A stretch of 64,000 nt of DNA from Pontibacter aquaedesilientis. GTDB lineage: Bacteria; Bacteroidota; Bacteroidia; Cytophagales; Hymenobacteraceae. The position numbers were made by a program, and so were the translations under genes. The notes under the pieces were generated by a model, which searched no databases, was not told where the DNA came from, and saw only the letters and a list, made by a program, of their open reading frames with translations. The DNA lies in the NCBI RefSeq assembly GCF_014773225.1, contig NZ_JACXAJ010000004.1, forward strand, positions 274,642 to 338,641. Reading direction: 5' to 3'. Numbering within the stretch: the stretch's first letter is position 1; each line of letters starts with the position of its first letter. Below, in pieces: positions 35,509-45,400 of this stretch.

Positions 35509-35700
35509 ATGAAAAAAATATACCCCTTTCTGATTGTGGCTGCCTTTGGGTTAATGATCTTCAACATAGCCCGCATCGACTATACTGCCCTGCCTTCACA
35601 GGAGAACCTTATGGTATACATTGCCCTGGCGAGCAATGCCCTTATTCTGGCTTCCTTATCAATTTCCTATTATAGGTATAGAAAGTATAACAGACTTTAG
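35509..35700 (+). CDS. Small two-helix membrane protein
   Basis: Protein of 63 aa with two hydrophobic segments (YPFLIVAAFGLMIFNIA, 5-21, and MVYIALASNALILASLSISYY, 35-55) and a basic tail (RYRKYNRL). It follows xseB by 12 bp and probably shares its transcript. No family recognised; good ATG and composition suggest a true gene. Confidence 0.6.
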   Translation: MKKIYPFLIVAAFGLMIFNIARIDYTALPSQENLMVYIALASNALILASLSISYYRYRKYNRL

Positions 35701-35734
35701 CTAAGCCCCTCAAAACTACTCTGTAGACGACAAA

Positions 35735-35776
35735 AAAAAAACTCCCCAGCCTGCTGAGCAGGCTGGGGAGTTTTTG
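35735..35776. terminator. Bidirectional terminator
   Basis: AAAAACTCCCCAGCCTGCT and its exact complement AGCAGGCTGGGGAGTTTTT with a tiny loop, between the convergent small membrane protein gene and otsAB. Confidence 0.94.
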
Positions 35777-35789
35777 TGCAATTAACCGA

Positions 35790-37997
35790 TTACTGAAGCT
35801 CTTTGGGCGTCTTTTTCTGTTTGAGATGCACCAGGCGAGAAAGCAATCTGCGGGCTTCTTCGCAGGTATCGATATGGTACTTGGCCACCGAGTGCGAATT
35901 ACCGATTTTGACGGTGTAGGCCTCGCGTGGCATTGCCTTGAAGATGTCCTCATCGCCCCAGTCGTCGCCGATGGCCAGCACGAAGTCATGCGGGTACATG
36001 TTCAGCCAGTAACTGGTCGCCTTGCCTTTGCTGACCTCTTGCGCTTTGATTTCCACAGCCATCTGTCCATCCAAAACCTGCAGGTTGCTGTTGGTAGCCA
36101 AAAAGTTGAGGTGGCTCACCAGTTCACGGGCACGCAACTCGCCCAAGCCTGTCTCCACTCGGCGGTAGTGCCAAACCAGGGAGTATTCTTTCTCTTCAAT
36201 AAAGGAACCGGGGGTACGGTCTACGTACAGGTCGAGTATCAGCCTGATATCGGTTTTCCAGTCGTCTATGAGGCTGGTCATAGTCTGCCATCCTGTACCG
36301 CGCTGCTTTATCCAGACACCGTGCTCTGCTATCAGGTCGATGTTGAGGTGGCCCAGCCATCGTTGCATGTTGTCCTTCTCGCGGCTGCTGATCACGATGA
36401 CCCTGTTCTTCGGGTTGCTGCTCAGCACCTGCAAGAGCTCCAGCAGATCCTCGTCCGGCGCTGCCATTAGCGGCCGGTTATGGTAATCGACCAGCGCTCC
36501 GTCATACTCCAGGAAGAACAGGCGAGAACTGGCCTCCTCATAGGAGTTGCTGAGTTCCTGGTAGGTGGCTTCGTCCAGGTAAGTAGTCGCCATAGACAGC
36601 TGCTTGATCTTGACATAGGACAGGCGGTCCATGAACATGCTCACCCAGTGATGGATGTTATACCTGCGCAGCGAATCCTGCATATGCTGCATGTGCTGTT
36701 TCTGCATGTCTTCGGGCATGGTGAGGGCCGTGTGCAGTGTTTCTACCAGTTGGTTGATGTCGTTGGGGTTGATGAGCAACGCCTCAGAAAGTTCTTTAGA
36801 TGCCCCGGCCATTTCGCTCAATATCAGCACCCCGGTCTGGTCCAATTTGCTGGCCACGTATTCTTTGCACACCAGGTTCATCCCATCGCGCATTGGGGTT
36901 ACCAGCGCCACATCGGCCATGCGGTAAAAGGCGGATAAAGTCTCGAGCGGGTAAGAGCGGTAGAAATACTGGATCGGGTTCCAGTTCATGTGGCTGTATT
37001 CGCCATTGATACGGCCCACCAGTTCGTCCACCTCCTCTTTCAACTCCTTGTACTTCTCCACAGCATCCCGCGACGGCACAACCAGCATCACCAGCGTTAC
37101 CTTCTCATGAAACTCAGGGTAGCGTTTCAGGAAAAGCTCAAAAGCCTGTAAGCGCTGCGGTATACCTTTGGAGTAGTCCAGGCGGTCGATGGAGAGGATG
37201 ATCTTCTTGGAATGCAGGTTGTTGCGGTACATTTTCTCCCGCTTTTTCACTTCCTCGCTGTCGGCTGTCTGCTCATACTTCTCATAGTCAATGCCCATCG
37301 GGAAAGAGTCGACCAGCAAGGACCTGTTGCCGGTGTTAATCCAGCCATGGGTACTGCCGTGCCCCACAAGTCGGTTCACGGAGCTAAGAAAGTGTCGCAT
37401 GTCGTCGTAGGTATGGAAGCCGATCAGGTCGGAGCCCAGCATACCTTCCAGTAGCTCTTTGCGCCATGGCAGGAGACGGAAAACCTCATAAGAAGGAAAT
37501 GGAATGTGCTGGAAGAATCCGATGGTGGTGTCGGGAAGTTTCTCGCGCAGCATGGAGGGCAGCAACAGCAGTTGGTAGTCGTGTACCCAGATGGTGTCAT
37601 CCGGTTCAGCCACTTTCATCACCTCGTCGCAATACTTTTGATTCACCTCTACATAGGTCTCCCAGAGTTGCTGCTCATAAATGGCGTACTGGCTAAAGTA
37701 GTGAAACGTGGGCCAAAGGGTCTCGTTGCTGAAGCCCTCATAAAACTCTTTGATTTCTTTTTCTGTCAGGAAAACCGGGTGCATGTTCTGTCCATGCAGA
37801 TTCTCGACAATGTCTTCTTGCTGATCTGTTTCCTCTACGACCATGCCAGGCCAGCCAATCCAAAGGTTGTTTTTCTTTTTGTAAATGGATCCTAGCCCAG
37901 TGGCCAGGCCGCCTTCACTCGGTTTGAAGTCTAGTCTGCCCTCTTTTTCCTGAAGCTTAACGGGAAGTCTGTTTGATACGATGATCAATTTCGCCAT
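35790..37997 (-). CDS. Trehalose-6-phosphate synthase fused to a phosphatase-like domain
   Basis: Fusion of 735 aa. Residues 1-470: GT20 synthase making trehalose 6-phosphate from UDP-glucose and glucose 6-phosphate (RLPVKL, GWPGM, WPTFHYF, WVHDYQLLLLP, HIPFPSYEVFRLLPWR, SIDRLDYSKGIPQRLQAFE). Residues 490-735: HAD-type OtsB domain. HAD motif I, normally DYDGT, reads FFLEYDGALVDY: the nucleophile position is Glu497 and the Thr is Ala501; the general-acid Asp499 remains. Later motifs look intact (IVISSREK; Lys in VSKGKAT; IGDDWGDEDIF). Either the phosphatase is weak or inactive, or the domain is regulatory. Placed beside an MscS gene and the glucan cluster, it supplies trehalose or its phosphate. 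Confidence 0.92.
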   Translation of the reverse strand: MAKLIIVSNRLPVKLQEKEGRLDFKPSEGGLATGLGSIYKKKNNLWIGWPGMVVEETDQQEDIVENLHGQNMHPVFLTEKEIKEFYEGFSNETLWPTFHYFSQYAIYEQQLWETYVEVNQKYCDEVMKVAEPDDTIWVHDYQLLLLPSMLREKLPDTTIGFFQHIPFPSYEVFRLLPWRKELLEGMLGSDLIGFHTYDDMRHFLSSVNRLVGHGSTHGWINTGNRSLLVDSFPMGIDYEKYEQTADSEEVKKREKMYRNNLHSKKIILSIDRLDYSKGIPQRLQAFELFLKRYPEFHEKVTLVMLVVPSRDAVEKYKELKEEVDELVGRINGEYSHMNWNPIQYFYRSYPLETLSAFYRMADVALVTPMRDGMNLVCKEYVASKLDQTGVLILSEMAGASKELSEALLINPNDINQLVETLHTALTMPEDMQKQHMQHMQDSLRRYNIHHWVSMFMDRLSYVKIKQLSMATTYLDEATYQELSNSYEEASSRLFFLEYDGALVDYHNRPLMAAPDEDLLELLQVLSSNPKNRVIVISSREKDNMQRWLGHLNIDLIAEHGVWIKQRGTGWQTMTSLIDDWKTDIRLILDLYVDRTPGSFIEEKEYSLVWHYRRVETGLGELRARELVSHLNFLATNSNLQVLDGQMAVEIKAQEVSKGKATSYWLNMYPHDFVLAIGDDWGDEDIFKAMPREAYTVKIGNSHSVAKYHIDTCEEARRLLSRLVHLKQKKTPKELQ

Positions 37998-38280
37998 GTG
38001 TGTTATACCTTAAATCAGGCAATCTGCAGCAACGCCTAAGGATGGTAGATCGTTGCACCAGCGTCTGGATTAAATGTTCTTTTAAACTGATTGATACAGG
38101 CAGTCTTTCCTATCATACGCAATTATGATACAGACGTTTTCTCTATATAGTAAACTATCTATAAATATCAAATACCCCGCTGGTTATATAACTAAGTAGG
38201 CCAATTTTGAGTAACAATCCTTTTGATTAGCCAATACCGCCTGTTCAGGTATAGCTTACCCCGGACAGGCCATTCTACTT

Positions 38281-39363
38281 ATGAACAGAGTCTCCAAATT
38301 TATTTCAGAACTCGATCAGTTGGCCTTGGGCCTGCTGATATTGGGTATCGGCGTGGTGGTAGGTATAGTTGTCAAATTTGTGGTTTTCTGGCTTCTGAAC
38401 CTCTACAACCGCAAGGCCAATCCACAACTGATGGCTTCCCTGACCCGCCACCTGGACCGCCCACTCACTTTTTTCATCCCCTTGCTCTTTGCGGCCTTTG
38501 TGCTCAACTCAGCGCCCTTCACACCCGAGCAGCACCAGTTTTTCAGACGCATTATTGAGATTCTGAACATCGCCGGTTTCGGCTGGATCCTGTTGCATCT
38601 GGTGTATGTGGTGCAGGACATGGTGCGTCTCAAATACAATATTACCAAAGAGGACAATTACCGAGAACGCCGGCTCATCACACAGCTGCAGTTCATCAAA
38701 AAGCTGTCGATTGTGCTCATTATTTTTATCAGTGTATCACTTATTCTGCTCACTTTTGAACCGGTGCGCAAGTTGGGTACCGGTATGCTTACCTCGGCAG
38801 GTATAGCGGGTGTCATTGTGGGTTTTGCGGCGCAGCGTTCGCTCTCCAACTTACTGGCGGGCTTGCAGATAGCCTTTACGCAGCCCATCCGGATTGATGA
38901 CGTGCTGGTGCTGGAAGGAGAATTTGGCCGGGTAGAAGAAATAACCCTGACCTATGTGGTACTGCGCATCTGGGATAACCGCCGCCTCGTGCTGCCGCTT
39001 AATTATTTCATCGAAAAGCCTTTTCAGAACTGGACCCGCACCGGCTCCGACATCCTGGCCACGGTATACCTATACCTGGATTATACCGCACCTATCGCAA
39101 AAATAAGGAAGGAGTTTGAGCGCATTGTGGAGGCATCGCCGCTGTGGGATCGGAAAGTACAGAACCTGCAGGTAACTGACGCCAAAGAGAAGACATTGGA
39201 ACTGCGGATGATGGTGAGTGCCCCCGGTTCAGCCACCGCCTGGGATTTACGCTGTCATATCCGTGAGAATCTCATTACCTATATCCAGGAGCATTGCCCG
39301 GAAGCCCTGCCCAAGGTACGGGCAGAATTAGGCCCGGAAACCATTTGGGGCCGAAGTCAGTAA
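38281..39363 (+). CDS. Mechanosensitive ion channel, MscS family
   Basis: Inner-membrane pressure valve of 360 aa. Four hydrophobic segments: 14-39 (LALGLLILGIGVVVGIVVKFVVFWLL), 60-80, 95-120, and 140-160; then the pore helix region SAGIAGVIVGFAAQRSLSNLLAGLQIAFTQ-type (about 171-200), with the Gly/Ala pattern of MscS TM3, and the beta domain (PIRIDDVLVLEGEFGRVEEITLTYVVLR, NYFIEKPFQNWTR). It is divergent from otsAB and precedes the DUF2179 gene by 42 bp. Adjacency to trehalose synthesis fits osmotic adaptation. Confidence 0.94.
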   Translation: MNRVSKFISELDQLALGLLILGIGVVVGIVVKFVVFWLLNLYNRKANPQLMASLTRHLDRPLTFFIPLLFAAFVLNSAPFTPEQHQFFRRIIEILNIAGFGWILLHLVYVVQDMVRLKYNITKEDNYRERRLITQLQFIKKLSIVLIIFISVSLILLTFEPVRKLGTGMLTSAGIAGVIVGFAAQRSLSNLLAGLQIAFTQPIRIDDVLVLEGEFGRVEEITLTYVVLRIWDNRRLVLPLNYFIEKPFQNWTRTGSDILATVYLYLDYTAPIAKIRKEFERIVEASPLWDRKVQNLQVTDAKEKTLELRMMVSAPGSATAWDLRCHIRENLITYIQEHCPEALPKVRAELGPETIWGRSQ

Positions 39364-39405
39364 CAGCATCACATTTAGCCAATAGCCCAAAGGGCAAACC
39401 AACAC

Positions 39406-40005
39406 ATGGATTACTTCAATGGAATTGACCCCGATCTGTTAAATTGGGTCATTATACCTATCCTTATCTTTCTCGCCCGCATTGTGGACGTAACGCTGGG
39501 CACCTTGCGCATTGTTTTCATCTCTAAGGGCAACAAAGTAATTGCTCCATTATTGGGTTTTGTGGAGGTGCTCATCTGGCTCGTGGCCATTACCCAGGTG
39601 ATGCAAAACCTAAGCAACTTCGTTTCTTACTTTGCCTGGGCCGCCGGATTTGCCACCGGTAATTTCCTGGGGCTTCGAATTGAACAGAAGTTGGCACTCG
39701 GCCAGATGGTCGTTCGTGTAATCACTGTAGAGTCTGCCGATGAATTGATTGACCGGCTGGCCGGCCGGGGCTACCGCCTGACCAGTGTAGATGCCAAAGG
39801 TACCCGTGGTAAAGTTAACCTCCTCTTTATGGTTGTAAAACGCAAGAAATTGCAGGAGGTCATCAACATTATTCGCGACTACAACCCAAATGCCTTTTAC
39901 TCGGTTGAGGATGTGCGATCTGTTTCAGGAACCGAAATCCCGGAAGAGGAAATAGAGCGCAAAAGCAGTTTCAGGAAGTTCTTCCCAGTGCGTAAGGGGA
40001 AGTAG
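39406..40005 (+). CDS. DUF2179/UPF0316 membrane protein
   Basis: Protein of 199 aa: three membrane helices (about 14-33, 45-65, 72-92; ARIVDVTLGTLRIVFISKGNK is the family signature), then a cytoplasmic DUF2179 domain (RVITVESADELIDRLAGRGYRLTSVDAKG, NIIRDYNPNAFYSVEDVRSV). The role is not known. It probably shares a transcript with the MscS gene. It faces the glucan operon across a minus-strand terminator. Confidence 0.88.
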   Translation: MDYFNGIDPDLLNWVIIPILIFLARIVDVTLGTLRIVFISKGNKVIAPLLGFVEVLIWLVAITQVMQNLSNFVSYFAWAAGFATGNFLGLRIEQKLALGQMVVRVITVESADELIDRLAGRGYRLTSVDAKGTRGKVNLLFMVVKRKKLQEVINIIRDYNPNAFYSVEDVRSVSGTEIPEEEIERKSSFRKFFPVRKGK

Positions 40006-40035
40006 AGTCAGGTTTCTCCCCAAAATCTATACAGC

Positions 40036-40073
40036 AAAAAAGAGCGTCTGCCCATACCTGTGCAAACGCTCTT
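40036..40073 (-). terminator. Terminator of the glgE-treS-glgB operon
   Basis: Stem AAGAGCGT(C)TGC / GCA(A)ACGCTCTT; on the minus strand it is followed by TTTTTTGC. Placed about 30 bp past the glgB stop codon. Confidence 0.85.
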
Positions 40074-40102
40074 CCTAAAAATATCTTTACAACGAACCAA
40101 CT

Positions 40103-42451
40103 CTATGGCTGGTACTTAAAGTATACCACAGCCATAGGAGGCAACTTCAGCGTGATCGAATAATCATGCCCATGGAAAGAATCAGGTATAGCCTGCAGCG
40201 CACCGTGGTTGTGAAAGTTGCTCCCCCCGAAGTGACTGTCATCGCTGTTGAACACCTCTACCCAGCTATTTCCCATTGGAACGCCTAAACGGTAATGCTC
40301 ATGTACGCCCGGCGTAAAATTGCAGACGACTAATATCTGATCTTCTGGCCTGTCGCCCTTGCGTAAAAAACTAACCACGCTATTATGAGCATCGTTGAAG
40401 TCGATCCACTCGAAACCTTGCGGCTCGAAACTGTGGGCATATAGTGCGGGCTCCTGCTGATATAAGTGGTTGAGCGCTCGGATCAATTCCTGCACACCAG
40501 CATGGTACCCATACTGCAGCAGATGCCAATCCAGACTGCTGTCATGATTCCATTCGCTGCTCTGTGCCATCTCACCACCCATAAACATGAGTTTAGCCCC
40601 GGGGTGGGCATACATGTAGGCGTAGAGCGCCCGCAGGTTGGCGAAAGCCTGCCATTCATCTCCCGGCATTTTCCGGATCAAGGCACCTTTGCCGTGCACC
40701 ACCTCATCATGCGAAAGCGGTAGCATAAAGCGCTCCGTAAAAGCATAGATTATGCTGAAGGTGATATCGCCCTGGTGATGTCGGCGGTATACCGGGTCTT
40801 TGGAGAAATAGTTCAGCGTGTCGTGCATCCAGCCCATCATCCACTTCATGTCAAAGCCAAGCCCGCCTTCTTCTACCTTTCCGGTCACCTGCGGCCAGGC
40901 CGTTGACTCCTCTGCAATGGTGAGTACTTCCGGAAATTTCTCGTGCACAGCCTGGTTAAAATCTTTGAGCAGGGAAATCGCTTCCAGGTTCTCGCGTCCG
41001 CCATGCTCGTTCGGAATCCACTCATCGTGCTTGCGGCTATAGTCCAGGTATAGCATAGAGGCTACGGCGTCTACCCGCAAGCCATCCACATGGTATTTAT
41101 CGAGCCAGAAGAGCGCATTACTGATCAGGAAAGAGCGGACCTCATTGCGGCCGTAGTTGAAAATGTAGCTGTTCCAGTCCGGGTGGTAGCCTTTGCGCGG
41201 GTCGGCGTGCTCGAACAGGTGCGTGCCGTCAAAGTAGGCCAGGCCGTGCTCATCGGATGGGAAGTGCGAGGGCACCCAGTCCATAATCACACCTATACCT
41301 TCGCGGTGCAGACAGTCGATCAGGTACATCAGGTCCTCAGGCGAGCCGTAAGTACTGGCCGCCGCAAAGTACCCTGTAATCTGGTATCCCCACGAGCCAT
41401 TGAAAGGATGGTGCATCACCGGCATAAACTCCACATGCGTAAAGCCCAGATCCTTGACATAAGCCGGCAGTTCCTCCGCCAATTCGCGGTAAGTCAGCGG
41501 CCGGTTGTTGTCCTCAGGCTTTCGGCGCCAGGAGCCCACATGCAGTTCGTAAACCGAATAGGGCTGTGCTTGGCCGTGACGTGCCTGACGCTGCTCCAGC
41601 CAGCCATTATCCTCCCAGGTATGGTGCAACTCGTGCACCACCGAGGCAGTTTGGGGTGGCTTTTCACGGCGCAGGGCAAAAGGGTCGCTTTTCTCGACAT
41701 GGTACATGTGGTAGCGCGACTTAATGTGGTATTTGTACAGCATCCCCGCCTGCACCTCCGGTATAAAGCCTTCCCATATACCAGAGCCATCGACCCGTAC
41801 CTGCAGCTGGTGGCTTTCACGGTTCCAGTGGTTGAAGTCGCCCATTACAGCGACCTGCTCGGCATTGGGCGCCCATACTGCAAAGTAGGCTCCTTTCGTG
41901 CCTTGCCGCTCCATAAGGTGCGAGCCCAGTTTTTCGTACAGGGTATAGTGGCGGCCTTCGCGGAACAGGTAAATGTCAAATTCGGACAAAAGGCTGGTGT
42001 CGTAAAATACTGGCCCTGTCTGTTGCTGCGTAGCCTGTGCGATGGCCGGCACAGGCGCTGTCGATAGTCCCATCTCTTTGGCTTCTGTCTCTGTTGCCTT
42101 CGTCTTGGATTCTGTCGCTTTCCCTCTCTTTGGTTTGGCAGCAGTTGTCTGTGCGGCAGGGGTCTCTGACGTTGCTTTGGGTGGACGGCCTCGCGTTGGC
42201 TTACTGGCAACTCCCTGCGCAGTTTCGTTCGACTCCTGGGTCAATGATTTTTTAGGTCTTCCCCGCTTAGCCGGAACGGTACCCGACTGCTCTTGCTCTC
42301 TCGCTATACCTGGCTCTTTTTCAGTTCTCTTGCGTCCAGCTTTTTTGCTGGAAGCCATACCTTCGTTCGCGGCCTTGCTGGCACCAGTTTCCATACCTGT
42401 TCCCATGCCGGGGTTTTGCTGTGTGTTCTCCTGTTCCTTTTTCTTAGCCAT
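40103..42451 (-). CDS. glgB: 1,4-alpha-glucan branching enzyme with AT-hook-like N-terminal extension
   Basis: Makes alpha-1,6 branches in glucan. Of 782 aa, residues 150-782 form the GH13 enzyme: YLFREGRHYTLYEKLGSH, FAVWAPNAEQVAVMGDFNHW (CBM48), GSWGYQITGYFA, DWVPSHFPSDEHGL, GLRVDAVASMLYLDYSR (nucleophile Asp), VLTIAEESTAWPQVT (Glu) and LPLSHDEVVHGKGAL. Residues 1-150 are a disordered Lys/Thr/Ala/Pro/Gln-rich tail with KRGRPKK (62-68), TRGRPPK (86-92) and KPKRGK (106-111), i.e. two GRP-core AT-hook-like motifs. Its start overlaps the treS stop by 8 bp, so it is the last gene of the glgE-treS-glgB operon. No ADP-glucose enzymes (GlgA, GlgC) are in the window. Confidence 0.95.
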   Translation of the reverse strand: MAKKKEQENTQQNPGMGTGMETGASKAANEGMASSKKAGRKRTEKEPGIAREQEQSGTVPAKRGRPKKSLTQESNETAQGVASKPTRGRPPKATSETPAAQTTAAKPKRGKATESKTKATETEAKEMGLSTAPVPAIAQATQQQTGPVFYDTSLLSEFDIYLFREGRHYTLYEKLGSHLMERQGTKGAYFAVWAPNAEQVAVMGDFNHWNRESHQLQVRVDGSGIWEGFIPEVQAGMLYKYHIKSRYHMYHVEKSDPFALRREKPPQTASVVHELHHTWEDNGWLEQRQARHGQAQPYSVYELHVGSWRRKPEDNNRPLTYRELAEELPAYVKDLGFTHVEFMPVMHHPFNGSWGYQITGYFAAASTYGSPEDLMYLIDCLHREGIGVIMDWVPSHFPSDEHGLAYFDGTHLFEHADPRKGYHPDWNSYIFNYGRNEVRSFLISNALFWLDKYHVDGLRVDAVASMLYLDYSRKHDEWIPNEHGGRENLEAISLLKDFNQAVHEKFPEVLTIAEESTAWPQVTGKVEEGGLGFDMKWMMGWMHDTLNYFSKDPVYRRHHQGDITFSIIYAFTERFMLPLSHDEVVHGKGALIRKMPGDEWQAFANLRALYAYMYAHPGAKLMFMGGEMAQSSEWNHDSSLDWHLLQYGYHAGVQELIRALNHLYQQEPALYAHSFEPQGFEWIDFNDAHNSVVSFLRKGDRPEDQILVVCNFTPGVHEHYRLGVPMGNSWVEVFNSDDSHFGGSNFHNHGALQAIPDSFHGHDYSITLKLPPMAVVYFKYQP

Positions 42452-45400
42452 TCCGATATTTCCTCATGATGTACTTTATGCCCCTGATCGGGATGAGCAC
42501 CCAATCCGGACGGTTGTTCAGTTCATAACCCAACTCGTAGATCGCCTTCTCGAGCAGGAAAGTCTCCATCAGTATCTCAAAATCCTCCTCCTTTTCCGGC
42601 ACGACGCCAGTTCCAAGCGTTTTGCCCAAGTAGGTATGCATAAAGAAGCCACTGGCGTAGTGGTACCATTGTTCGGCCCATTCTTCCAGGTAAGCGCTGT
42701 CCTCTTTTCGGAAGCTGTCCTGCTGGAAGAGTGCGCTGTAAGCAGCATAGTGGAACGAGCGGATCATACCGGCCACGTCGCGGAGTGGGGAACGCTTTAA
42801 GCGACGCTCACTGAACGAACGGGCGGGCTCCCCTTCAAAATCGATGATGACAAAATCACGACCTGTGAACAATACCTGTCCCAGATGGTAGTCGCCATGG
42901 GTGCGTATTTTCATCGTGTCGATCTTGCGGCTGAATATCTTTTTGAGCCTTTCCAACACCTCCTGGCGCATTTGAAGTACTTCCTCCGCTTCGGCTCTTA
43001 CGGCCTCCGGCAGGTTGGGCAAATGCTTGCGCAAACTGTCAAAATTGCTACGCACCAGCGAGGTCAGGGAAGAGTATAGGGAGCGCTGATAGTGCAGCGA
43101 AAAATCTTCCGGTGCAAAGTCCTTTGACGTGTTGATATTGGCCAGGGCCAGATGCATTTCGGCGGTGCGTTGTCCCAGCAACTCAATCCGTTCGACAGAT
43201 GCCCCGCCCAGTTGCAGCTGCATGTGTTCCGGAGCCTCCGAAAACTGAACTGGCCGCGCCAATGTGCCAGTCGTGTCAACGTGCTCAATATGTTCCCGAT
43301 GTGTTTGCAGTCTTTCAAAAAACCGTTTGAGCGAGTCCTCCATGTATACCCAAGCGTCCCCCTGGTTCGGTACCAGTTCCTGCAGCATCACCAGCACCAT
43401 CGGTGGTTTGCCGCCTTCCTCATGTTCAATGGAGCCCAGGAACATGGGCACATTCGGAAAATTCACGTCAGTGAGCGCCTGCACGATCTCCACATCGGGG
43501 TTCATGGTACGGTCCAGTTTACGGTATACCTTCAGGAAGAACTGGTTATCGTAAAGTACAGAAGTATTGCTCTGTTCAGCCCCGAGTATTTTGGAAGGGA
43601 GCGGGTGTCCGATTTCCTTTAATTTAGAAGCGATGTTGCGACTGCCTGAGCCCACTATTTCAGCACCGTCCACTTTGTGGCGCTTGCGCTTGGCCATCAT
43701 GTTGAGCAAAAGCTGACGGTACTCTTCGGAGTAAACCGCGTCGTAGAGTATACCTTCTTTGCCATCCATACTCACGCGGGCAATCACGCTGTTGGGGTGG
43801 TTCGAAATAAGCTCTTCTTCCTGTTCGTCACTGGCAAAGGCAATCGGCAGTTGGTACAGCTCGGGCAGGCCCTCGTTGTAGCTCACCTCAATAAACAAAA
43901 GCGAAGCAGCGAATCGGCCCGCCGTCATGGGCGTATTGCTCACCACCTGCATGCGCTGTATGGTGCGGGCCTTGCCCCCGAACCAGCGACGCTTCATGAT
44001 GTAAGGTGGCAGCACTTTGTTTTCCAGTGTCTTTAATGATCGGGCAGGCAAGGTATGGCTCAGAGCTGGCAGCTGCATGGCTGGCTTCTGCATGTCAAGT
44101 CCTTCCCTACCACTCACCTCCTGCGGCTGCAACTCAAACCAGTAGTAGCCGTGCGCTGCCATCGTGAACAGGTAGGTATCGTCTTTCACCTGCGGGAATT
44201 TGTTGCGACTGAACACCTCCACGGGCACATAGCCTTTAAACTCCGGCAACTCCAGCTCTACCGCCTCCGGGAAGCGTGACAAGTTTGCAATTACCAGGAT
44301 ATTCTCGTCCTGGTAAGATCGCACGAAAGCCAGCACTTTGGAGTTGGTGGGGTTCAAAAACTGCATGGTGCCCCGGCCAAAGGCCTTGTAGCGCTTCCGC
44401 ATGTTGATTACGCGGCGCATCCACCACAGCAAAGAGCTGCTGTTGTGCTGCTGTGTCTCTACGTTTACCGACTCATACTTATACTCCGGGTCGATGATCA
44501 CGGGTAGGTATAGCTTCTGCGGGTTGGCTGAAGAAAAGCCTGCGTTGCGGTTGTCGTTCCACTGCATGGGGGTGCGCACACCATCGCGGTCTCCCAGGTA
44601 GTAGTTGTCCCCCATGCCTATTTCATCGCCATAATATACCACAGGCGTACCGCGCATCGAGAAGAGCAGCACGTTCATGAGCTCTATTCTGGCACGGTCG
44701 TTCCCCAAAAGTGGCGACAGTCGGTGGCGTATACCCAAATTAATCTTGGCCATCGGGTCGCGGGTATACACCTTGTACATGTAGTCGCGCTCCTCGTCGG
44801 TCACCATCTCAAGCGTGAGCTCGTCGTGGTTTCGGAGAAACATGGCCCACTGGCAGGTCTCAGGTATAGCGGGTGTCTGGGCGAAAATATCGATGATCGG
44901 GTACCGGTCTTCCATTTTCACCGACATGAACAGGCGGGGCATGATCGGGAAGTGGTAGTTCATGTGGCACTCGTCGCCGTTACCAAAGTATGACGCCGAA
45001 TCCTCGGGCCACATGTTGGCCTCCGCCAGCAGCAGCTTGCCTTGGTACTTGCTGTCTACGTGGGCACGCAGCTTTTTCAGGAAATCATGCGTTTCGGGCA
45101 GGTTCTCGCAGTTGGTGCCGTCGCGCTCAAACAGGTAAGGTACCGCATCCAGACGGAATCCATCCACGCCCATATCGAACCAAAAGTCCAACATCTTGAA
45201 CACTTCCTTCTGCACATCAGGGTTATCGTAATTCAGGTCGGGCTGGTGATGGAAGAAACGATGCCAGTAGTACTGCTCCGCCACAGGATCCCAGGTCCAG
45301 TTGCTCGGTTCGTAGTCGGTGAAAATGATGCGAACATCTTTGTACTGCGCCGGATTATCAGTCCACACATAAAAGTTGCGGTACTTGGACCCCTTCTTGG

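Noticed and set aside
41090..42067. 325-codon plus-strand frame opposite glgB
   Set aside because: Antisense to a clear enzyme gene; its product is rich in Val, His and Arg with no recognisable motif.
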